Shown piece by piece: positions 1 through 3,830 of a stretch of DNA of 5,296 bases (position 1 is its first letter; the number at the start of each line of letters is the position of its first letter). Made by a program: the position numbers and the translations under genes. Source of the stretch: Nitriliruptoraceae bacterium (GTDB lineage Bacteria; Actinomycetota; Nitriliruptoria; Nitriliruptorales; Nitriliruptoraceae); contig SKNP01000526.1 in the NCBI GenBank assembly GCA_007120485.1, positions 1-5,296 on the forward strand. Reading direction: 5' to 3'. The notes beneath the pieces are model-generated. The model saw nothing but the letters and a program-made list of their open reading frames with translations. It was not told the DNA's origin and ran no database searches.

Positions 1-430
1 CGATCTCGTCGTTGATCGACGAGTCCTTCTCGATGTAGGTGTCCGTCTGCGCGATGTAGGCCTCGGGCTGGTAGTAGTCGTAGTAGGAGACGAAGTACTC
101 GACGGCGTTGTCCGGCAGGAAATCGCGGAACTCGTTCGCCAGTTGGGCGGCGAGCGTCTTGTTCGGCGCGATCACCAGGCAGGGTCGCTGGATCCGCTCC
201 AGGACCTTCGCGGCCGTGAACGTCTTGCCGGTCCCGGTGGCTCCGAGCAGCGTGACCGCCCGCTCGCCGGCGTCGAAGGCCCCGGCGATCTCCTCGATCG
301 CGCCGGGCTGGTCACCCGACGGTTCGAAGTCGCTGACGACGCGGTACGACGTATCATCGCGGAGGTTGCGGTGCAGCGTCGAACGGTCGCGGCGAGGCGC
401 GTCGTGGGCTGGTTGCGAGGGGGCATCCAT
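1..430 (-). CDS. uvrB: UvrABC excinuclease subunit B, N-terminal 143 residues (cut by window edge)
   Basis: UvrB is the ATP-dependent DNA damage-verification subunit of nucleotide excision repair; it is loaded by UvrA and recruits UvrC. Seen in the translation: a Walker A loop GATGTGKT at about residues 63-70, the helicase motif PNKTLAAQL at 89-97, the start of the beta-hairpin region YYDYYQPEAY at about 117-125 (the hairpin clamps the DNA strand), and TDTYIEKDSSINDEI at the edge. These match UvrB proteins such as the B. subtilis one nearly residue for residue. The family is about 650-700 residues, so roughly a fifth is present. The ATG at 430-428 gives an N-terminal extension of about 25 polar residues ahead of the conserved core; no later Met exists before the core. 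An in-frame GTG at 460-458 is possible, but no Shine-Dalgarno precedes either start. A -10-like TACCGT seven bases upstream of the ATG suggests a leaderless mRNA. It follows rpsA and coaE as in mycobacteria. Confidence 0.96.
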   Translation of the reverse strand, partial: MDAPSQPAHDAPRRDRSTLHRNLRDDTSYRVVSDFEPSGDQPGAIEEIAGAFDAGERAVTLLGATGTGKTFTAAKVLERIQRPCLVIAPNKTLAAQLANEFRDFLPDNAVEYFVSYYDYYQPEAYIAQTDTYIEKDSSINDEI

Positions 431-437
431 GCGCTCA

Positions 438-443
438 ACGGTA
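438..443 (-). promoter_or_regulatory. Candidate -10 element for a leaderless uvrB mRNA
   Basis: On the minus strand TACCGT (fits TANNNT) is followed by seven bases, TGAGCGC, and then the uvrB ATG. The predicted +1 is therefore at or next to the A of the start codon, and no purine-rich ribosome binding site is present. No convincing -35 hexamer lies 16-18 bases upstream (GGTCCC at 17). Leaderless transcripts with a TANNNT box just ahead of the start are common in actinobacteria. No actinobacterial-type LexA box (TCGAAC-N4-GTTCGA) is seen nearby. Confidence 0.4.
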
Positions 444-519
444 CCCGCGGGTCGTGACACGGGACCGTCGCCCATCGTCAGGAGCACGGCCTCGCCATCG
501 GTCGCTCTCGCCCGTTGCT

Positions 520-545
520 GACCGCGCGGTCGGCTTGAGGCCGAC
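520..545. repeat. Palindrome plus short stem-loop at the left end of the tandem repeats
   Basis: GACCGCGCGGTC at 520-531 is a perfect 12-bp palindrome. Overlapping it, GTCGGC (529/530-534) and GCCGAC (540-545) are inverted copies around the 5-base spacer TTGAG. The second arm runs into the first 33-bp tandem unit, so the structures are contiguous. Function is unknown; it could be a protein-binding site, part of a transcribed structure, or the terminus of a dispersed element. Confidence 0.5.
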
Positions 546-641
546 GGACGCGGGCAGCGAGGCGTGCTCAGGGGTGACGGACGCGGGCAGCCAGGCGTGC
601 TCAGGGCCGACGGACGCGGGCAGCGAGGCGTGCTCAGGGGT
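543..641. repeat. Three head-to-tail 33-bp tandem repeats
   Basis: Units run 543-575, 576-608 and 609-641, each starting GACGGACGCGGGCAG. Units 1 and 3 are identical over all 33 bases; unit 2 differs at one internal position (CCAGG for CGAGG) and at its last two bases. There are no spacers, so this is not a CRISPR array. As the period is a multiple of three, it yields an 11-residue repeat in open frames on both strands (for example PEHASLPASVG on the minus strand), which could be mis-annotated as protein. It resembles the VNTR/MIRU type of intergenic repeat in general character only; copy number elsewhere cannot be seen here. Confidence 0.9.
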
Positions 642-711
642 GGCGGCCGTTGGCGCCGCGAGCGCGAAGGACGCGACCCAACACGGCGTGCGCGGCGCCA
701 ACGGACCGCCA
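641..711 (-). terminator. Long imperfect inverted repeat just downstream of the glycosyltransferase stop
   Basis: CCGTTGGCGCCGCG (647-660) and CGCGGCGCCAACGG (691-704) are perfect 14-bp inverted copies. With one bulged base (A705) the pairing continues as TGGCGG (641-646) with CCGCCA (706-711), making a 20-bp stem around a 30-base loop. The right arm begins 22 bases after the glycosyltransferase stop codon, the place for a transcription terminator. No U-tract follows on the minus strand, as is frequent in high-GC actinobacteria, so termination is plausible but not shown. The left arm touches the last 33-bp tandem unit, so it may instead be one end of a composite repeat element. Confidence 0.5.
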
Positions 712-733
712 GGATTGACCGGATCGGACACAG

Positions 734-1876
734 CTACGGGCCCACGATGTCGACCTCGGGGAGCTCGGGGACGGACATCCCGGCCCCGGACGGTGTCGTC
801 ACGCCGGCGTCGAGGACCTGATCGCCGAGCGCTGCCGGCGGGTTCACAGCCCACGACGTCAGCCACGACGCGGCCCGTCGCGCCGCACGGCCGTCAGCGA
901 GCCGGGTCAGCGGTCGCGGATCGTGATCGAGCAACTCGGCCAACATCGCCGGCCAGGCCCGCGGTTGCGGCCACGTGTCACACACCAGCGCCGCCTTCAC
1001 CTCCTCGAGGGCCACGCTGAGCTGGCCCATGCCCGGATCGGGCCGTGGGCCCGGCACGATCGCGAGCGAACGCCCCACGGACGCCGCATCGGCGATGGCC
1101 CCGAGCTCCGCCGACGCCACCACGACGTCAGCGGCGACCAGGTGGGTGAGTCCGGCGTCCGCGTCGGGCTCGGTCCGCAGCCGCTCGGAGCTCCACCGAT
1201 CATCGCCTGCGCTCGATCCGACGACGGAGAAGCTCCACGTCGTTGCTGCGGCCGCGGCGGCTTCGAGGTCCGCCGGGTCCAACGCCGGCTCGGATCCGTC
1301 GAGGATGACCGTGACATGCCGATCGAGTCGGTCGATCCCGAGCCGCCGCCGGGCGGCGCTGGTCGCCAGACGCCGGCCCTCGTAGCGCGAGAGGAACCCG
1401 ACGTGGATCGTGCGACGGTTCACCCCCGGTGCGGTCCCTGCTGGCTCCAACTCCGCCGGGTACGGCGCGATCCAGGCCGCCGGACCATGCGGGCCCGCGA
1501 TCGGCGCGACGCCGTCGCGAGCGTGCTCGCGGACCGCGACGACGGGCACGCCCGTCGCAGCCGCGGCGGCTGCGGCGACCCCTGGCGATGCATCGACCAG
1601 GACCAGATCGGGTGCCTCGTCCACGGCCCACCGAGCCAAGCGCCCCAGGCTGTCCGCATCGAGGATCGGGTGACCCGGTTCGAACGCCTGGTCTTGCGAC
1701 CCCGGCGGCGGTCCGAGCGCGAGCGGTTCGATCGCGGGCGTCATCCCGATCGGCGGCGGACCGATCGAGAGCACGCTCGTCTGGGACGGCAGGTGCCGCA
1801 GGAGCGCGTGGGCTCGCGTGGTCGGGCCGGTACCCGGCCCGATGAGCAGACCGATGTGCGGATGGTCGGTGGTCAT
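734..1876 (-). CDS. GT-B-like glycosyltransferase family protein (MurG/GT28-like, distant)
   Basis: A predicted cytosolic protein of 380 residues with no signal peptide or membrane segment. The N-terminus IGLLIGPGTGPTTRAHALLRHLP (residues 8-30) has the glycine-rich loop followed by an R..A..L helix typical of the acceptor domain of GT-B enzymes, but the usual GH pair is replaced by GPTT. An alternating beta-alpha pattern follows (LVLVDA 91-96, VPVVAV 110-115). After a hinge near 155-190, the C-terminal half has VTVILDGSEP (188-197), ADVVVASAELGAIADAASVGRSLAIVP (249-275) and GQLSVAL (284-290), resembling the donor-binding E...P...Q region of GT28-type enzymes. Donor and acceptor are unknown. 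The start at 1876 is chosen because GGAGGGGG lies nine bases upstream; upstream in-frame ATGs at 1945 and 2116 lack a ribosome binding site. It has its own promoter and a structured leader. The last residues, PELPEVDIV (372-377 region of a P/E/V-rich tail, positions 769-743), copy the start of Fpg/Nei DNA glycosylases. Gene reality is well supported; the family call is moderate. Confidence 0.7.
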   Translation of the reverse strand: MTTDHPHIGLLIGPGTGPTTRAHALLRHLPSQTSVLSIGPPPIGMTPAIEPLALGPPPGSQDQAFEPGHPILDADSLGRLARWAVDEAPDLVLVDASPGVAAAAAAATGVPVVAVREHARDGVAPIAGPHGPAAWIAPYPAELEPAGTAPGVNRRTIHVGFLSRYEGRRLATSAARRRLGIDRLDRHVTVILDGSEPALDPADLEAAAAAATTWSFSVVGSSAGDDRWSSERLRTEPDADAGLTHLVAADVVVASAELGAIADAASVGRSLAIVPGPRPDPGMGQLSVALEEVKAALVCDTWPQPRAWPAMLAELLDHDPRPLTRLADGRAARRAASWLTSWAVNPPAALGDQVLDAGVTTPSGAGMSVPELPEVDIVGP

Positions 1877-1877
1877 T

Positions 1878-1946
1878 GGCGTTGTCCCCCTCCGGGAGCC
1901 GAACGCCGGGATGACAGCCACAGGTCTCACCCCGGCGGCTGTCATC
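1878..1946 (-). promoter_or_regulatory. Candidate structured 5' leader with competing stems around the ribosome binding site
   Basis: Read as minus-strand RNA, three perfect inverted repeats overlap. Stem A: GAUGACAGCC (1946-1937) with GGCUGUCAUC (1919-1910), 10 bp. Stem B: CGCCGGG (1937-1931) with CCCGGCG (1910-1904), 7 bp, interleaved with A, so the two are either exclusive or pseudoknotted. Stem C: GGCGUU (1907-1902) with AACGCC (1883-1878), 6 bp, which puts the Shine-Dalgarno (1893-1886) inside its loop. B and C share bases 1907-1904. If A forms, C can hide the ribosome binding site; if B forms, it is freed. This fits a translational switch or a protein-responsive leader, but it resembles no riboswitch class I recognise. 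The A repeat could also be a DNA operator downstream of +1. The pairing is seen; the regulation is inferred. Confidence 0.45.
1886..1893 (-). promoter_or_regulatory. Shine-Dalgarno of the glycosyltransferase gene (fixes the start)
   Basis: GGAGGGGG on the minus strand lies nine bases before the ATG at 1876-1874. It is the only strong ribosome binding site near any in-frame start of this frame, and it decides against the longer ATGs at 1945 and 2116. It sits in the 18-base loop of the GGCGTT/AACGCC inverted repeat described for the leader. Confidence 0.8.
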
Positions 1947-1959
1947 TCAACCGGTGGAG

Positions 1960-1987
1960 ACGCTAGAGCATCAGGGCCCGACGTCAA
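1960..1987 (-). promoter_or_regulatory. Promoter of the glycosyltransferase gene (-35 TTGACG, -10 TAGCGT)
   Basis: On the minus strand TTGACG (1987-1982) and TAGCGT (1965-1960, fits TANNNT) are separated by 16 bases, close to the primary sigma factor consensus. The predicted +1 is near 1953, giving a leader of about 76 bases that starts just before the first arm of the 10-bp inverted repeat. It lies 85 bases or more beyond the regulator's stop codon. I see no clear terminator for the regulator gene in between (1988-2072). Confidence 0.55.
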
Positions 1988-2072
1988 CCGACCAAGGACC
2001 ACCATCCACGGTTCGTTCGACCACCGCCCAGCCGTCTCACCGAGCGTGACGTACGAGCCGGCCGAGTGACGC

Positions 2073-2999
2073 TCAGCCGGTACCGGAGCGGCGCTCACGA
2101 CCGGGCTCGACCGCACCGGCGACCACCGCCTCGGCGATCGACCGCACCTTGCGGTTGTTCCCCTGCGATGCGCGACGCAGCAGCCCGAACGCTTGCTCGG
2201 GATCGCACCGTTGCTGCGCCGCGATGATCCCCTTGGCCTGCTCGATCACCGCACGGCTGTCGATCGCCGCGTGGAGCTGTTCGATCAGCCGCACGGCCCG
2301 CCGGTACGCCGCCGCGTTGGCCAGCGTCGCCGCTGCCGGCGCCGCGATCCGCCGCGCCACGTCACGATCAGCCTCCGCGAACCCCGTCCGCTCCGCCGCG
2401 AAGAGGTTGAGCGCCCCGACGACGCATCCCCCAGCGCTGAGAGGGATCGCCAGGACCGAGCCGAACCCGGCCTCCCGGGCACGATCGCGGAACGGTTGGA
2501 AGGACCCGTCCGTCGCGAGGTCGTCCAACCAGTGCTCCACGCCCTGCTCGAGCGCGTCGATGCACGGTCCCTCGCGCAGCCCGTACTGGAGCTCGTCCAG
2601 CTCGACCGCGTCCGCGCTGCTGGCGGCCGCGGTGACGTAGCTGCCGTCGTCGTTGACGATCGTGACGCTGACCGCGGCGGTCGGCGCCACCGCGCGGGAG
2701 GTCAGTTCCAGGACCTGTTCGAGCAGGTCCTCGAGCGACGCATGCTCGAGCAGGAGGCCGGCGAGCTCCTCGACCGCCTCGACGTAGCGTTCGATGGGCT
2801 CCGGCTCGTCGACCTCGGGCCCGTCCAGCTCCGGCATCGCCTCGATCGCCTGCTGGAGCCGCTCGGTCGCCAGCCGATCCAGCGCCTCGATGCCCTCGCC
2901 AAGGCCAGCTGCGCCGGTCGTCTGACCGCCCGACGCATCGGACGCGGTGCGAGCGCTCGGCATCGCGGTGGCTTCAGCGACCTCAGGATCACGACCCAT
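2073..2999 (-). CDS. GAF-ANTAR domain RNA-binding regulator
   Basis: A cytosolic regulator of 308 residues. Residues 1-60 are low-complexity and probably disordered; 62-100 form acidic helices leading into a GAF sensor domain at about 84-235 (landmarks: VSVTIVNDDGSYVTAAASS, GLREGPCIDAL, FGSVLAIPL, GALNLFA, LANAAAYRRA). The ANTAR domain spans about 236-292 with the family signature DSRAVIEQAKGIIAAQQRCDPEQAFGLLRRASQGNNRKVR. ANTAR domains bind paired stem-loops in nascent RNA and work by antitermination; the GAF part presumably binds an unidentified small ligand. No receiver domain is present, so it is not a classical two-component output. Start 2999 is chosen because GGAG lies six bases upstream; ATGs at 3005 and 3011 are close alternatives, and a much longer frame reaching 3185 would run into the coaE stop region and lacks family similarity. 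The downstream gene with a structured leader is an obvious candidate partner, although the leader lacks the canonical ANTAR target. Confidence 0.93.
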   Translation of the reverse strand: MGRDPEVAEATAMPSARTASDASGGQTTGAAGLGEGIEALDRLATERLQQAIEAMPELDGPEVDEPEPIERYVEAVEELAGLLLEHASLEDLLEQVLELTSRAVAPTAAVSVTIVNDDGSYVTAAASSADAVELDELQYGLREGPCIDALEQGVEHWLDDLATDGSFQPFRDRAREAGFGSVLAIPLSAGGCVVGALNLFAAERTGFAEADRDVARRIAAPAAATLANAAAYRRAVRLIEQLHAAIDSRAVIEQAKGIIAAQQRCDPEQAFGLLRRASQGNNRKVRSIAEAVVAGAVEPGRERRSGTG

Positions 3000-3115
3000 G
3001 ACCATCTCCATCCTGGTCAACACGAACGTCTGGCCTCCCGGTCCGCGTGCGCGAGGTGAACGGCTCGCCCCGACCACGTCCAGACGGATGTCCGACGTCC
3101 CGACCTGCGCGCGAC

Positions 3116-3142
3116 AAGGTACCTCGCCCCACCGAGGTCCAA
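3116..3142 (-). promoter_or_regulatory. Possible promoter and overlapping operator of the GAF-ANTAR gene
   Basis: On the minus strand TTGGAC (3142-3137) and TACCTT (3121-3116, fits TANNNT) are 15 bases apart, slightly short spacing. The inverted repeat ACCTCG (3138-3133) / CGAGGT (3126-3121), 6 bp with a 6-base spacer, fills the space between the two boxes and touches both, as repressor operators often do. A start near 3109 would give a leader of about 110 bases. The repeat could instead be an RNA hairpin in read-through transcripts from coaE. Confidence 0.3.
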
Positions 3143-3151
3143 CCGGACGGT

Positions 3152-3171
3152 CCCCCGCCATGCGTCGGGGG
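3152..3171 (-). terminator. Short GC stem-loop downstream of coaE
   Basis: CCCCCG (3171-3166 on the minus strand) pairs with CGGGGG (3157-3152) around an 8-base loop, starting about 10 bases after the coaE stop codon. There is no U-tract, so it is a weak candidate terminator or transcript 3'-end stabiliser for the rpsA-coaE unit. Confidence 0.35.
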
Positions 3172-3181
3172 TCGCGCACGC

Positions 3182-3796
3182 TCACCGAGCGGCGGCAGCC
3201 TCACGCAGCTGCGCGTGCACGCGATCGACCTCGCGCTCGAGCTCGGCGACCGTGCCGTCGTTGACGATCACGTGGGTCGCCGCCCGCTCACGTTCGGCGT
3301 CGCTGACCTGCGCCCGCATCCGGGCACGGACGTCCTGCTCGTCCAAGCCTCGGTCCTCAACCAGCCGCCGGACCCGTGTCTCCGCATCGGCGAGGACCAC
3401 CAACACGGCGTCGAACCTGGTCGCCTGCTCGGTCTCCAGCAGCAGCGGGTGATCGACGACGACGAGGTGGTCCGCGGGGGCGTCCAGCCCGATCGTGGCG
3501 ACCCGTTCGGCGATCCGTCCCGCGATCCGCGGATGGGTGATGCGATCGAGGTCCGCCCGTGCCTGATCGTCGACGAACGCACGGGCGGCCAGCGCCGCCC
3601 GGTCGAGGGTGCCGTCGGCTCGTAGCAGATCGTCCCCGAACCGCTCGGCGAGGTCCGCGAGCACCGGCTCCCCGGGGGCGACCACCTCGCGGGCGACGGC
3701 ATCGGCGTCGACGAGGTCGCAACCGTGCATCGCCAGGCGCGATGCCACGGTGGACTTGCCGCTCCCGATGCCGCCGGTGAGCCCGATCAGGTACAT
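3182..3796 (-). CDS. coaE: Dephospho-CoA kinase
   Basis: This cytosolic enzyme phosphorylates the 3'-hydroxyl of the ribose in dephospho-CoA using ATP, the last step of coenzyme A synthesis. The 204-residue length is typical of the stand-alone enzyme. Visible motifs: P-loop GLTGGIGSGKST (5-16), DLVDADAVAREVV (27-39) with the conserved substrate-site aspartate, HPRI (88-91), the family motif VVVDHPLLLE (112-121, more often VDIPLL), and the lid and C-terminal part RVRRLVEDRGL...RMRAQ and HVIVND (175-180). M. tuberculosis CoaE carries an extra C-terminal domain that is absent here. The start at 3796 is set by the P-loop lying directly at the N-terminus; the frame stays open upstream into rpsA, but that part is arginine-rich shadow sequence. 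No clear Shine-Dalgarno is seen. It lies 34 bp after the rpsA stop, and the two are probably co-transcribed. Confidence 0.97.
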   Translation of the reverse strand: MYLIGLTGGIGSGKSTVASRLAMHGCDLVDADAVAREVVAPGEPVLADLAERFGDDLLRADGTLDRAALAARAFVDDQARADLDRITHPRIAGRIAERVATIGLDAPADHLVVVDHPLLLETEQATRFDAVLVVLADAETRVRRLVEDRGLDEQDVRARMRAQVSDAERERAATHVIVNDGTVAELEREVDRVHAQLREAAAAR

Positions 3797-3830
3797 GGAT
3801 CGGGCCCGTCGCCCGCGCTCGAGGGCCGGT

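Larger units (their letters stand above)
431..733. other. Intergenic region with compound repeat element between glycosyltransferase gene and uvrB
   Basis: This 303-bp gap holds no gene I can support. From the glycosyltransferase stop leftwards it contains a long imperfect hairpin (641-711), three tandem 33-bp units (543-641), a short stem-loop (529-545), a 12-bp perfect palindrome (520-531), about 75 bases with no clear feature, and the putative uvrB -10 box (438-443). Open frames cross it on both strands, but they result from the repeat period being a multiple of three and from high GC; they overlap the flanking genes and match no family. The hairpin, tandem units and palindrome abut one another, so they may be one element. 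Confidence 0.6.

Noticed and set aside
370..400. Possible LexA half-site (TCGAAC) near the start of uvrB
   Set aside because: Only one half is present, inside the coding sequence, with no matching GTTCGA four bases away.
543..641. CRISPR array
   Set aside because: The 33-bp units follow each other without spacers and no cas gene is present.
435..1020. Open frames crossing the repeat region on both strands (minus 866-435 and plus 454-1020)
   Set aside because: They overlap the glycosyltransferase and, at their ends, the uvrB side; their repeated 11-residue motif comes from a repeat period divisible by three; composition is Arg/Pro-rich as in GC-rich shadows; no ribosome binding site or family similarity.
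923..1966. Long plus-strand open frame of 347 codons opposite the glycosyltransferase
   Set aside because: Arginine-rich composition typical of antisense GC-rich frames; the minus-strand frame has the domain-like pattern, ribosome binding site and promoter.
2077..2086. 10-bp perfect palindrome CCGGTACCGG at the end of the GAF-ANTAR gene
   Set aside because: It lies in the last codons, has no loop to act as a terminator and no U-tract; a chance restriction-like palindrome in GC-rich DNA.
1877..2116. Longer N-termini for the glycosyltransferase (ATG at 1945 or 2116)
   Set aside because: No ribosome binding site precedes them, the 2116 start overlaps the regulator gene's end, and the added residues do not look like a conserved domain; the start at 1876 has GGAGGGGG at good spacing.
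3121..3171. Paired hairpins as the canonical ANTAR RNA target
   Set aside because: The two stem-loops upstream of the ANTAR gene have loops of 8 and 6 bases, and the 6-base loop (GUGGGG) lacks the A at position 1 expected with G at position 4. The second hairpin may also lie upstream of the transcription start.
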